Assembly: GCA_041398745.1 (NCBI GenBank)
Contig: JAWKUB010000005.1
Coordinates: 744,001 to 808,000 of the forward strand
Direction: 5' to 3'
DNA: 64,000 bases
From: JACKHO01 sp041398745
GTDB lineage: Bacteria > Planctomycetota > Planctomycetia > Planctomycetales > Planctomycetaceae
Of this stretch, positions 53,032-62,806 are shown one piece after another. The notes below the pieces were generated by a model that was given only the letters and a program-made list of their open reading frames with translations, did not search any database and had not been told where the DNA came from. The number at the start of each line of letters is the position of its first letter. Within the stretch, counting starts at the first letter, position 1. The position numbers and the translations under genes are program-made.

Positions 53032-56000
53032 ATGTTCGGTCTATTTGCTTCGCTGTCACCGCGCCGTCGACGTGTTGCACCTGGTTTCGGAATTGCCAAG
53101 AGCATATTGGAGTCTCTGGAAGACCGCGTTTTGCTCAGTGGTGCGGGTGTTGACAACACCGTCGTCGATGACGCCCTGATTGATCATGACCATGATCATG
53201 GTGAAGAAGATCACTACCCGCTGATTGAAGACTTCTCAAACGTATCACCGGGGCTGCTCTCGACAGAGCTGCTGTTTGACGCAGCCTCTACATTCGAGCT
53301 GCATAGCAAACCTGACTCCAATTACACTATTTACCTCGATTTCGACGGTCACACGACCGCCGGAAACTGGAACAGCAACCCAAACGATCCTCTCATCGTA
53401 CACGCTGGCTACGACACGGACGGAAATCTGGGCAGTTTCAGTCAGCAGGAACTCGCCAATATCCAGCGCATTTGGGAAATGGTTGCCGAGGATTTTGCTC
53501 CGTTTGATGTCAACGTGACAACGGAAGAGCCGCCTTTGGCCGACCTCATCAACTCTGGTGGCGGAGATACGCGCTGGGGCGCGCGAGCGGTTATGACCGT
53601 CAATGACTTCGGTGTTTGCTCAGGGTGCGGAGGAATTGCGCAGGTTGGGGTGTTCGACCGGGGCTGGGACTCGCCGGCTTATGTCTTTAACGGAGTCCGC
53701 AGCAACGGCGGCATTTTTGCCTTGGCCGAGACCATCAGTCACGAAGTAGGACATAACCTGGGGTTGGGGCACGACGGTGTCGGAGCATCGACATATTACT
53801 CAGGGCATGGAACTGGGGCAGAAGGTTGGGGCCCAATCATGGGAGCCCCGTTTAGTAAGGTGACGAGCCAGTGGTCTGACGGCAACTACTTCAATTCCAC
53901 AAACGCTCAGGACGATTTGACGGTTATTACGACGACAAATGGCTTTGGTTATCGACAGGACGACTATGGAAACACGCGGGGGGCGGCAACTGCGATGGTT
54001 CCGGTCAACGGCACGCAACTCAATTTCGACGGGATTATCGAGCGGAACACAGACGTTGATTACATTCGCTTTGATGCCGGCACTGGCTCCGTCTCGTTCA
54101 ACATCGCTACTTACTCGGATCGTCCTAACCTCAACGTGTTCGCTGCCCTGTATGACGCGAGCGGCACACTCGTGACATCGGTCAATCCGAAGAACAATCC
54201 CGGCGCGCTCCTCACGGCTTCAGTGACTACTGGAACGTACTACCTGCGAATCGAAGGCGTGGGTAGTGACGACGTTTACAATGCCACTTCCGACGCTGTC
54301 GAAGCACCAACTCCCGAGCCATATAACCAGAATCCACCACTTGGCTTCTCCGACTACGGCAGCCTGGGCTTTTACTTTGTCACCGGTAGCGTTCCCGCGG
54401 CTCAAGCTGATTACGGCGACGCCCCCGACAGCTACTCAACAACCGACGCCTCCGGCGGACCAAGTCACCTCGATACCGGTCCAATTCTCGGCGCACTACG
54501 CGATGCGGAGTCGGACGCAAATGCTGGCCCGAACGCTAATGGCGACGACAATTCTGGCATTGATGACGAAGATGGTGTGCAGTTCGTGAATATTATCGTG
54601 CCGGGTGGTACAGCGAAAATTCGGGTCAGTACAACCACGGGCGGAATTCTCGACGGCTGGATCGACTTCGATGGAAGCGGCACGTTTGATCCCACAGAAC
54701 AAGTTATTCTCGATTTTGACCTTCCGGTTGGAACGACCGACTTCGATATCCCCGTTCCTCAGACTGCTGCAATTGGAACCACTTATGCGCGTTTCCGAAT
54801 TGCGGAGACAGCCTTTGACGTGGACAGCCCGGTCGGACAAGTCAACAACGGGGAAGTGGAAGACTACAGAATTTCGGTTAAGCCCCGGCAGGTAATCAAC
54901 GAAGTTCTGTTCAATACACCGGGCGACAACACCGGTAACGAGTACATCGAACTCCGCAGTGAACCAGGCACGGTCATCGACAATGGGACATACCTGGTGG
55001 TTGTTGAAGGCGATGGCAATGGTGGTACCATCGACATGCTGTACAACCTGAGCGGACTGCAGTACGGCGCCAACGGTTATCTTGTGCTGCTTCAGAAAGA
55101 CAGCCCCTATGCGTCTCTCGTCGACCCTGACTCAACCGTTGTGACATCAACTCAAGTTGGCTGGAGAGATTTTGGAGCTCGTGTTTCCATTAATGGGTTC
55201 AGTGAGAACAATCTGGAGAACGGTTCACAGACCTACTTCCTCATCAATTCCGGAACGCGTCCGTTGCTTGGTGGAGACATTGACGCCGATAATAATGGTA
55301 CGCCCGACGGATCAATCTATGGCTTATGGGACGTGCTGGACTCCGTCGGCTTTATCGACGCCAACGTGGGTGATCAGGCGTATGGCGCCATCAACTTCCA
55401 AACGAATGGCGGAGGCTTGACGCCCACAGGTTCCGTCTCCGTCGATACCGGGGCCGCGGTGCTGGGTTACATTGGCCGCAACCTCATTTCCCAAGGTCCA
55501 GCGGCGGCGGGCTGGGTCGGAGGAGTCCTTTCTGGTGCTGCTCCGACCTGGGTGTTGTCATCAGCAACTCCCAACACGTTCAACGGACGTCCGCTGGATC
55601 ACATTGGTTCGCTGAACTTTGACCAGCTGGACTTCGGCGATTTGCCAGATGTCTACAACACCACCGAGGCGAATAACGGCGCTTCGCACGGATTGGGTGG
55701 ACCGATTCTGGGGACAGTGAAGGACGTTGAATCGGACGGGTCGCCAACGGCCGGTGCTGACGGCGATGACAATCTCAGCAATGACGACGAAGACGGTGTC
55801 CTCATCCCCGCTCTGAGGGAAGGAACTGCTGGAGTCGTTTCGGTGACCATCAACAACGTTGGTGCCGGGGCATTCGTCTATGGCTGGTTTGACTGGAATG
55901 CGAATGGCGATTTCGCCGACGCTGGGGAAGCCGTCATCGCACAGAGTGTCGCCGCCGATGGCACCGTGACCTTCAATGTTACAGCTCCCATTGGTTCATT

Positions 56001-59000
56001 CGACGACACCAATGGTGCGACTTACGCCCGCTTCCGCATCAGCAGCACGGCTCTGGCTGGTCCCGCAGGTGCTGCGGCAGACGGCGAAGTCGAAGACTAC
56101 GCCATTACCGTTCTCACATCCGCGACCGACGACTTCGGTGATGCTCCCAACTCGTACGGCACGACATTGGCTGCCAACGGCGCTCGACATACTGGCATCG
56201 GACCAACGCTCGGTGTCGAACGTGACATCGAACGCGATGCTCTTGTCTCCGCCGACGCATTAGGTGACGACAACTTCAAAGTCGATGACGAAGACGGAGT
56301 CTTCATTCTGACGGCTATTGCACCGGGCTACACGTCCATTGCAGAAGTCAATGCTCCTACAGGCGGCGTGCTCAATGCTTGGATGGACTTGAACGCCAAT
56401 GGAACGTTTGATTCCGGTGAGCAAATCATCACAGATTACGTGCTGACACCGGGCGTGAACTCGGTGAACTTCGATGTGCCCGCCGGCTCAACAGTCGGTT
56501 CCACGTTTGCCCGCTTCCGTATTGCCGCAGCCGCTGGTGACGTCACGGGTCCCACGGGTGCCGCATCGAATGGTGAGGTCGAAGACTACAAGCTCGAAAT
56601 TCTGCCCATCTTTAACCGTCCGCCCCAAGTCTCCGGTGGTCCGTTCACAATCGTCGAAAACTCACCCAACGACACGGTTGTTGGTGCGGTGACTGCCTCC
56701 GACCCAGACCCCGGACAAAGTTTGACGTACTCCATTACACGTGGAAACTTTGGGCGCGCTTTCAAAATCGATCCGGTGACAGGCGTCATCAGCGTGAACG
56801 CAACTGAGTGGGTCGATTACGAAATCCAGAATCAATTCGATTTGGAAGTTACTGCCACAGACGACGGCAATCCCGCATTGAGTGCCAAGACAATTGTGCG
56901 CATCGACCTGACCGACGTGGCCGATGGCATTTCGCTGGTGGTTCGCGAGGGAGATGCCGTCGGCACGAAGTTCGGACGCATTCCGACGTCTCTGACCGAC
57001 CGTCCGCTCAACTTTGTTATTGTCAACGGTAACACGGATGGAGCCTTCGATGTCGATTCCGAGGGGCTCATCTTTGTTGCCAACTCGGCTCCGCTCGACT
57101 TCGAAACGCATCCTGTCTTTGATTTGGAAATCTTTGTTACTGACAACCTGTTCAATACAGAGCAGGTGTTCGTCACCGTGAAGGTGCTCGATCGCAACGA
57201 AGCTCCAATGACCTCAGACGAAACGTTCCAGGTGCTGCAGTACGTGCCAAACGGAACAGTAGTCGGCCAAGTGGTTGCGACCGATCCCGACTTTGGTCAA
57301 ACCCTGACGTACTCAATTTTCCGCGGCAACGATGATGGTGCATTCGCCATTGATCAAAACGGCGTCATAACGGTGGCTGACCGCACGAAACTCAACTTCG
57401 ACACCAATCCCATTTATGATTTGGTGGTCGCTGTGAGCGACAGTGCGGAAGTTCCGTTCACCGTCGGTGCCAAAGTCCGAATTTACGTCCGCAAGTACGT
57501 TCAACTGAACAACTTCAATGTCGGTGTACTCGGGCCAAACTGGACCACAATGGGGGACACGGTTTCCGTTCGCCCTGTTGCTGGCACGAACACGACGCCG
57601 CAACTTGTGTTGGAGCAAACAAACACCACGCCGCAGGTTCTGTTGGCAACGCTCGATTTGGAACTGCGGGAATACGACGACCTCGTGTTCCAGTTCCACC
57701 GGACAATTCTCGATGCAAATACATCGGGTCGGGTGCAGTACAGCAACGATGGCGGAATGTCCTGGGTTACGATTAATACCTTTGACGGTGCCGTGAATCC
57801 TGTTGGCACGGCACAACGTGTAACCATTAACCTGACAGCTGCTTCGCAGGCATCTGGCCGGCCAATTCGCGGTCGCACGCTCATTCGCTTCACGGCAGAG
57901 ACGACTTCGATGGGTGAGGGGGTGGCCATCGACAACATTGTCATGTCAGGACGCATTCGCGAAGCCACGGCCGATGACGTGCTGATTTACGACGAAACCA
58001 ACAATGTCTTCCAGCTTGGTTTCTCGAACGGCACGGAATTCGTTTTCAACAGCACTCCGTGGTTGCCGGGTGGGAACTGGGAGTTCCTGTACGGAGACTT
58101 CAATAACGACCAGCGACTCGACGTGGCAGGTTTCGACACCGTCAACAGCAAGTGGGTGGTCGGCTTGTCTACCGGTGCCGCGCTGTACGTCAAGCAGTGG
58201 ACCAGTTGGAACAGCAGCATTAGCTGGGACAATTTGGTTGTCGGCGATTTTAACGGGGACGGATTCGACGACATTGCCGCTCAAACCAGTACCGGACAGG
58301 TCTGGATTGGCTATTCAAACGGTGACCGCTTTGTGAATAGGCCCGGTGTGAATTTCGCGGCAACGAACATCGTCCAGCTGTTGGCTGGTGACGTCAATGC
58401 CGACGGATTTGATGACATCATCGCCCGCAAAGATGATGGCTCACTGAGCGTTGGTAAGGGGCGGGCCGCCGATGGTCTCGATTTGGTTATGGATGCAGGT
58501 ACCTTTGGCTATGCCAACTGGTCGGACGTCCTCATGGGAGACTTTAACGGCAATGGACGGATGGAACTTGTTGGTCGCCGTGACGTGGGTGGATCGCCGA
58601 CGACAGAAGAACTGAAAGCAGCTGGCCAGGTCTGGTTGGGCGAATTCAAGAACGGTAAGTTCGCCTTCCGTTATGGAACACGTTGGAGCAGCTCAGAAGT
58701 GTGGTCCAGCGTGGTCGTTTCCGACTTCAACAATGACGGTCTTGATGACCTTGTTGGTGGCACACAAGGTGGCGCCTGGTGGGGAGCATTGTCCGATGGC
58801 AATGTCCTGGCTAACCGGTACTTCGGCCGTTCAGCGAGTGATCCAACCCACACCGTCATCGGTGACTTTAACCTGGACGGCAACAACGACTTCGCCACCT
58901 TCCATGGTGGAACGAATGAGTGGATTGTCGGTCTTGGTGGCGGAACCCGACCAGTATTCAGCCTGTTTGGTTCATTGCCAATTGTCAGCACCTTCGGTCG

Positions 59001-59025
59001 CCCAGGCGGTGGAGCACTCGACTAG
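53032..59025 (+). CDS. Giant secreted metzincin / GEVED / cadherin-like / FG-GAP protein
   Basis: 1,997 residues from the ATG at 53032 (GGAGAG seven bases upstream). The N-terminus has LESLEDRVLLSG (26-37), an LEPR-XLL-type motif of planctomycete exported proteins. Then: metzincin-like HEVGHNLGLGH at 237-247; three GEVED-like modules each opening DYGDAPDSY/DFGDLPD/DFGDAPN near residues 461, 866 and 1034 with the repeated VEDY ending; a lamin-tail-like stretch between the first two (INEVLFNTPG); two or three cadherin-like modules (~1196-1490); and FG-GAP/VCBS-like repeats (~1650-1985). Secreted; probably surface attached. No dockerin. A methyltransferase gene overlaps the 3' end by four bases. 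Confidence 0.87.
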   Translation: MFGLFASLSPRRRRVAPGFGIAKSILESLEDRVLLSGAGVDNTVVDDALIDHDHDHGEEDHYPLIEDFSNVSPGLLSTELLFDAASTFELHSKPDSNYTIYLDFDGHTTAGNWNSNPNDPLIVHAGYDTDGNLGSFSQQELANIQRIWEMVAEDFAPFDVNVTTEEPPLADLINSGGGDTRWGARAVMTVNDFGVCSGCGGIAQVGVFDRGWDSPAYVFNGVRSNGGIFALAETISHEVGHNLGLGHDGVGASTYYSGHGTGAEGWGPIMGAPFSKVTSQWSDGNYFNSTNAQDDLTVITTTNGFGYRQDDYGNTRGAATAMVPVNGTQLNFDGIIERNTDVDYIRFDAGTGSVSFNIATYSDRPNLNVFAALYDASGTLVTSVNPKNNPGALLTASVTTGTYYLRIEGVGSDDVYNATSDAVEAPTPEPYNQNPPLGFSDYGSLGFYFVTGSVPAAQADYGDAPDSYSTTDASGGPSHLDTGPILGALRDAESDANAGPNANGDDNSGIDDEDGVQFVNIIVPGGTAKIRVSTTTGGILDGWIDFDGSGTFDPTEQVILDFDLPVGTTDFDIPVPQTAAIGTTYARFRIAETAFDVDSPVGQVNNGEVEDYRISVKPRQVINEVLFNTPGDNTGNEYIELRSEPGTVIDNGTYLVVVEGDGNGGTIDMLYNLSGLQYGANGYLVLLQKDSPYASLVDPDSTVVTSTQVGWRDFGARVSINGFSENNLENGSQTYFLINSGTRPLLGGDIDADNNGTPDGSIYGLWDVLDSVGFIDANVGDQAYGAINFQTNGGGLTPTGSVSVDTGAAVLGYIGRNLISQGPAAAGWVGGVLSGAAPTWVLSSATPNTFNGRPLDHIGSLNFDQLDFGDLPDVYNTTEANNGASHGLGGPILGTVKDVESDGSPTAGADGDDNLSNDDEDGVLIPALREGTAGVVSVTINNVGAGAFVYGWFDWNANGDFADAGEAVIAQSVAADGTVTFNVTAPIGSFDDTNGATYARFRISSTALAGPAGAAADGEVEDYAITVLTSATDDFGDAPNSYGTTLAANGARHTGIGPTLGVERDIERDALVSADALGDDNFKVDDEDGVFILTAIAPGYTSIAEVNAPTGGVLNAWMDLNANGTFDSGEQIITDYVLTPGVNSVNFDVPAGSTVGSTFARFRIAAAAGDVTGPTGAASNGEVEDYKLEILPIFNRPPQVSGGPFTIVENSPNDTVVGAVTASDPDPGQSLTYSITRGNFGRAFKIDPVTGVISVNATEWVDYEIQNQFDLEVTATDDGNPALSAKTIVRIDLTDVADGISLVVREGDAVGTKFGRIPTSLTDRPLNFVIVNGNTDGAFDVDSEGLIFVANSAPLDFETHPVFDLEIFVTDNLFNTEQVFVTVKVLDRNEAPMTSDETFQVLQYVPNGTVVGQVVATDPDFGQTLTYSIFRGNDDGAFAIDQNGVITVADRTKLNFDTNPIYDLVVAVSDSAEVPFTVGAKVRIYVRKYVQLNNFNVGVLGPNWTTMGDTVSVRPVAGTNTTPQLVLEQTNTTPQVLLATLDLELREYDDLVFQFHRTILDANTSGRVQYSNDGGMSWVTINTFDGAVNPVGTAQRVTINLTAASQASGRPIRGRTLIRFTAETTSMGEGVAIDNIVMSGRIREATADDVLIYDETNNVFQLGFSNGTEFVFNSTPWLPGGNWEFLYGDFNNDQRLDVAGFDTVNSKWVVGLSTGAALYVKQWTSWNSSISWDNLVVGDFNGDGFDDIAAQTSTGQVWIGYSNGDRFVNRPGVNFAATNIVQLLAGDVNADGFDDIIARKDDGSLSVGKGRAADGLDLVMDAGTFGYANWSDVLMGDFNGNGRMELVGRRDVGGSPTTEELKAAGQVWLGEFKNGKFAFRYGTRWSSSEVWSSVVVSDFNNDGLDDLVGGTQGGAWWGALSDGNVLANRYFGRSASDPTHTVIGDFNLDGNNDFATFHGGTNEWIVGLGGGTRPVFSLFGSLPIVSTFGRPGGGALD

Positions 59026-59762
59026 AGCAAGGCACCCAGGCCGTCAGGCTTCGTAGCTGCAAAGACATACAATCCCACTGGACAGCGTTGCGCACCATAA
59101 GCTGACAATTGCTCAACTTCGAATCCGGACTTCTTCAGCAGATTGGAAGTTATGTCCGGGTCGAGAAGTTGCAGTCGATGCACTTCGTCCGCGCGGCGAT
59201 AAAGTTCGTCGACGTTTCGGAATGACGTAATTTCGCGGGTAAGGACATTGTCGGCACGCGCGGTCGTGACGAGGACGGTCCAATCATCTCCGTGAACGAA
59301 TGACTGCGATGAAAGGGCTTGCGCCCGCTGTGGACCAGCGACGTCAAACAGTAGCATCCCGCCCGGTCGCAAGCAGTCATGGATTCGTTCAAGTACAGAC
59401 TCAAAGACTGTCGCATCGTTTCGTTCATCAAACAGATAGTTGAATACTTCTCCAATGGCCACAACCGCGTTGCATTCTGGGAATTGAACGTCCACGAATG
59501 ACCCGACATGAAACGTTCCGTCCGGTACGCGTGCGGAAGCGAGTTCAATCATATCTGGGGAAAGGTCGTAGCCGATGACGTCAAGACCGTCTTGGCAAAG
59601 TAGCTCTGCCAATGTTCCCCCGCCGCAACCGAGTTCCACAATCTTTTGTCGACCGTTTCCAATGCTTGGGAGCCGGGCTTTAATTTCCTGAGCAGCGCCT
59701 CTCGCCAAACGGGTGAAGCCGCTCTCGTGGATGTATGCCAGGTCTTCCTGATAGGCGTTCAT
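59022..59762 (-). CDS. Class I SAM-dependent methyltransferase
   Basis: 246 residues. The AdoMet loop is KIVELGCGGGTLAELL and the acidic strand-2 end is VIGYDLSPDMIELASARVPD; a CNAVVAIGEVFNYLF segment supplies motif IV. The remainder is beta-rich, as in the Ubie/UbiG-type branch. Substrate unknown. It converges with the giant exoprotein gene with a 4-base overlap and diverges from recQ. Confidence 0.87.
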   Translation of the reverse strand: MNAYQEDLAYIHESGFTRLARGAAQEIKARLPSIGNGRQKIVELGCGGGTLAELLCQDGLDVIGYDLSPDMIELASARVPDGTFHVGSFVDVQFPECNAVVAIGEVFNYLFDERNDATVFESVLERIHDCLRPGGMLLFDVAGPQRAQALSSQSFVHGDDWTVLVTTARADNVLTREITSFRNVDELYRRADEVHRLQLLDPDITSNLLKKSGFEVEQLSAYGAQRCPVGLYVFAATKPDGLGALL

Positions 59763-59942
59763 GATTCGGAATGCCCTTCAAAGTTACTCGGTTGAGGATG
59801 TGCGGGCAGGGTTCCGTTAGCTTCAGGCTTGGGGATTTCGAAATCAAGACAAGTGCGTCGTCGACGCGGGCAAGGTTGTCTTTACGGGCACCGCAAGCGA
59901 AACTGCTGTCAGCAACAGGAACAAAATAACTGGGCTTTCAAG

Positions 59943-62147
59943 ATGACCTCAGACCACAGCACCGCAAGTTCATCATCAGCGGAGCACCTCAAAAGCGTCT
60001 TGCAGGAGTACTGGGGCTACGACTCCTTTCGACCACTGCAACAAGAATCGATGACCTCCATAATGGAAGGACGCGACACGCTGGTGGTGTTGCCGACCGG
60101 CGGCGGAAAATCACTTTGTTATCAGGCTCCCGCGATGTGTCTCGATGGCATGGCAATTGTCGTCTCGCCGCTGATTTCGTTGATGAAAGATCAGGTGGAT
60201 GCGGCGCGTGCTTGCGGATTGTCTGCACGACTCATCAACAGTTCTATAGACGCCAGGGAACGGTTTGAAACCTGGAGCGACGTGCGTGACGGAAAAGTGC
60301 GGCTGTTGTACGTCTCTCCAGAACGCCTCACACAATCCACGTTTCTCGATCAGCTGACGGACATTCCACTGTCGATGCTTGCCATTGATGAGGCGCATTG
60401 CATCAGCCAGTGGGGGCACGATTTCCGACCGCACTACCGAGAGTTGTGCGTGCTGCGAGAACGTTTTCCGCAAGTGCCCTTACACGCGTTCACGGCCACG
60501 GCAACTGCGCAGGTGCAGGAGGATATTGCCGCCCAACTTGGACTGAAGTCGCCGCAGTACTTTGTTGGAAGTTTTGATCGTCCCAATTTGCACTATCGAG
60601 TGCTGCGCAAGGGAAATCTTACCGATCAAATCGAAGCGGAAATCAAAAACCACGCAGGCGAGTCTGGAATTATCTACTGCATTACCCGTAAGGAAGTGGA
60701 CGAGTGGACCGCCTGGCTGAACAGTCGCGGCGTACCAGCGCTGCCGTACCATGCCGGTCTTACTGATGAACAGCGCCAACAGAACCAGGACGCGTTCCTG
60801 AACGACGACGCCGGAGTTGTTGTGGCGACCGTGGCGTTCGGAATGGGCATCGACAAGTCAAACATTCGGTTCGTTTTGCACGTGGGAATGCCGAAGTCCA
60901 TAGAGCACTACCAGCAGGAAAGCGGCCGTGCTGGGCGTGACGGTCTCGACGCCAACTGCGTGCTGCTGTTTGGGAACGACGACTTGGTCAAATGGCAGTT
61001 CATGATGCGCGACCTCCCGCCGGAGGTGAGTGAGGTCTCCTTTGACTCACTCCGAAAAATGGTTGGATTCTGCGAAGGCATGACCTGCCGCCACCGGGCG
61101 CTCGTGCAACATTTCGGCCAGGACCTGGAAGAGGACTGCGAGACAAACTGCGACGTATGCACGGGAGATCACGCGAAAGTTGAAGAGCCGCTGAAGATCG
61201 CCCAAATGATTCTCTCGTCCGTCTATCGACAGGAACAGCGTTTCGGTGTGGACTACACCATTGCCGTATTGAAAGGCTCGCGTTCGAAAAAAGTCCTCGC
61301 CAACGGCCATGACAAACTGAGTACATACGGTTTGCTGACGGAATACTCCAAACCGCTAATTCAAGAATGGATTGGGCAGCTCATTCAGCAACTGTGTCTA
61401 CAACGCGTGGGTGAGTACAACATGTTGCGATTGACGGAATCCGGCTGGCGTGTGTTGCGCGGAGAATGGACACCGGAGCTATTCATCCCGCAGCGCACCG
61501 ATCTGTCGCAGGAAGCGGAGACAAAGAAGGGCAAGCAGACCTCGTGGGAAGGGGTGGACCTGCCACTGTTCGAAGAATTACGGGTACTCCGCTCCCGTTT
61601 CGCAGCGGAACGCAACGTGCCACCATACGTCATTTTCAGCGACGCAACGCTTCGGGATCTGGCCCGCAAACGACCAACCACAACTGAAGCATTTCTGGCA
61701 GTGTACGGAGTCGGACAAAAGAAACGGGATGACTTCGGCGACGAGTTTCTGGAACTCATCGACAACTATTGCCGCGAACACCAAATCGAGTCAAATGTCG
61801 GCGAAGAGAGCAGCCCGGCAAGTTCAACCAGTGATGGTCCGAAAGTGAATCGTACGGCACTCACAGCCTTTTCGCTGTTCGCTGAAGGGAAATCCATCCC
61901 CGAAGTTGCCAAGCTCCTGGGCCGCGCCGATTCAACGACGTGCGGTTACTTGGCTGAGTATCTGACTAAACACGATATTTCCGACCCCACTCCCTGGGTC
62001 GATACCGCAACCACTGCAAGAATCCGGCAAGCCATTGAACAAGTGGGAACCAACGGACTCAAACCAATCCACGATCATCTGAATGGCGAAGTCGACTACG
62101 ATAGCATTCGCATTGTCGCGCAGTGCTGGCAGAATGCACAGTCGTAG
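59943..62147 (+). CDS. recQ: ATP-dependent DNA helicase RecQ with C-terminal HTH domain
   Basis: 734 residues from the ATG at 59943. Helicase motifs: motif 0 FRPLQQESM, Walker A PTGGGKS at 51-57, DEAH at 149-152, motif VI QESGRAGRDG. The zinc region has CRHRALVQHFG, then CETNCDVC. RQC winged helix and HRDC domains follow (~420-620), and residues ~640-734 form an extra helix-turn-helix (HTH_40-like: ALTAFSLFAEGKSIPEVAKL). It unwinds recombination intermediates and stalled forks in DNA repair. Full length and intact. Confidence 0.94.
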   Translation: MTSDHSTASSSSAEHLKSVLQEYWGYDSFRPLQQESMTSIMEGRDTLVVLPTGGGKSLCYQAPAMCLDGMAIVVSPLISLMKDQVDAARACGLSARLINSSIDARERFETWSDVRDGKVRLLYVSPERLTQSTFLDQLTDIPLSMLAIDEAHCISQWGHDFRPHYRELCVLRERFPQVPLHAFTATATAQVQEDIAAQLGLKSPQYFVGSFDRPNLHYRVLRKGNLTDQIEAEIKNHAGESGIIYCITRKEVDEWTAWLNSRGVPALPYHAGLTDEQRQQNQDAFLNDDAGVVVATVAFGMGIDKSNIRFVLHVGMPKSIEHYQQESGRAGRDGLDANCVLLFGNDDLVKWQFMMRDLPPEVSEVSFDSLRKMVGFCEGMTCRHRALVQHFGQDLEEDCETNCDVCTGDHAKVEEPLKIAQMILSSVYRQEQRFGVDYTIAVLKGSRSKKVLANGHDKLSTYGLLTEYSKPLIQEWIGQLIQQLCLQRVGEYNMLRLTESGWRVLRGEWTPELFIPQRTDLSQEAETKKGKQTSWEGVDLPLFEELRVLRSRFAAERNVPPYVIFSDATLRDLARKRPTTTEAFLAVYGVGQKKRDDFGDEFLELIDNYCREHQIESNVGEESSPASSTSDGPKVNRTALTAFSLFAEGKSIPEVAKLLGRADSTTCGYLAEYLTKHDISDPTPWVDTATTARIRQAIEQVGTNGLKPIHDHLNGEVDYDSIRIVAQCWQNAQS

Positions 62148-62215
62148 TTTGGGAAGCAAACTTGGAACCAGTTGTACAAGGTTGGGCAGCCAACGAGCGC
62201 TGTCCATAATCGTCC

Positions 62216-62749
62216 CTACCAGGGCGTTTCCATTAGGCTGACAATTTGCAGGGCCAGCTGGTCGGTGACGTCTTGTGTGGCCGTGGCGAGGGATTGGCCG
62301 GTCTCCGGAGCGAAGCTCGACTGCGCGATAACGTGGGCGCTGTGTCCTTCAATGGGAATGCGGCGTTCGGCCAGAAGTTGCCCTGTACGGCGGTCTTCCC
62401 AGCGGACTTCGACGACCAGCGAGAGTTCGAGTTCGCGTGAGTCATCGAATCTTGTTTGATTCTCAACGCGTTTGTCGACACTCACAATGCGACCTGTAAG
62501 TACGGTGTCGGCATATGCGGAGGGAGAGAGCCGGTAGCTGGTGCGTTCCTGAATTTTCTTCTGGACCGCTTCGGTCAATGCGAGCTCGATGTTCCGACGG
62601 AACGACTCGTTTTCAAAAATTGGGACATGAACGGTCCGGACATCTTCGCGATACGGGCTGCCCACAATGTAACCGCAGCCGCTGAGCGTACCCGCCAGAA
62701 CAATGAACACAGCACGTACCATCCACGCCCGTCCCGCATTGGGAAGCAT
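62216..62749 (-). CDS. lptE: LptE-like LPS-assembly lipoprotein
   Basis: About 177 residues from the ATG at 62749; ATGs at 62767 and 62722 are also in frame. A lipoprotein signal with lipobox LSGC (Cys31 counted from the 62767 start) is followed by GYIVGSPYREDVRTVHVPIF, an LptE-type opening, then FENESFRRNIELALTEAVQK and an Arg/Glu-rich beta domain. LptE helps LptD insert LPS into the outer leaflet. It is the next gene after the BamD-like gene on the same strand, a linked pair in many planctomycetes. Confidence 0.82.
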   Translation of the reverse strand: MLPNAGRAWMVRAVFIVLAGTLSGCGYIVGSPYREDVRTVHVPIFENESFRRNIELALTEAVQKKIQERTSYRLSPSAYADTVLTGRIVSVDKRVENQTRFDDSRELELSLVVEVRWEDRRTGQLLAERRIPIEGHSAHVIAQSSFAPETGQSLATATQDVTDQLALQIVSLMETPW

Positions 62750-62806
62750 TAGGCCGTCGTGTTTCATTGAATTGTTGAGCAGAGGGGATTCCTCCTCGTA
62801 TGAGTG

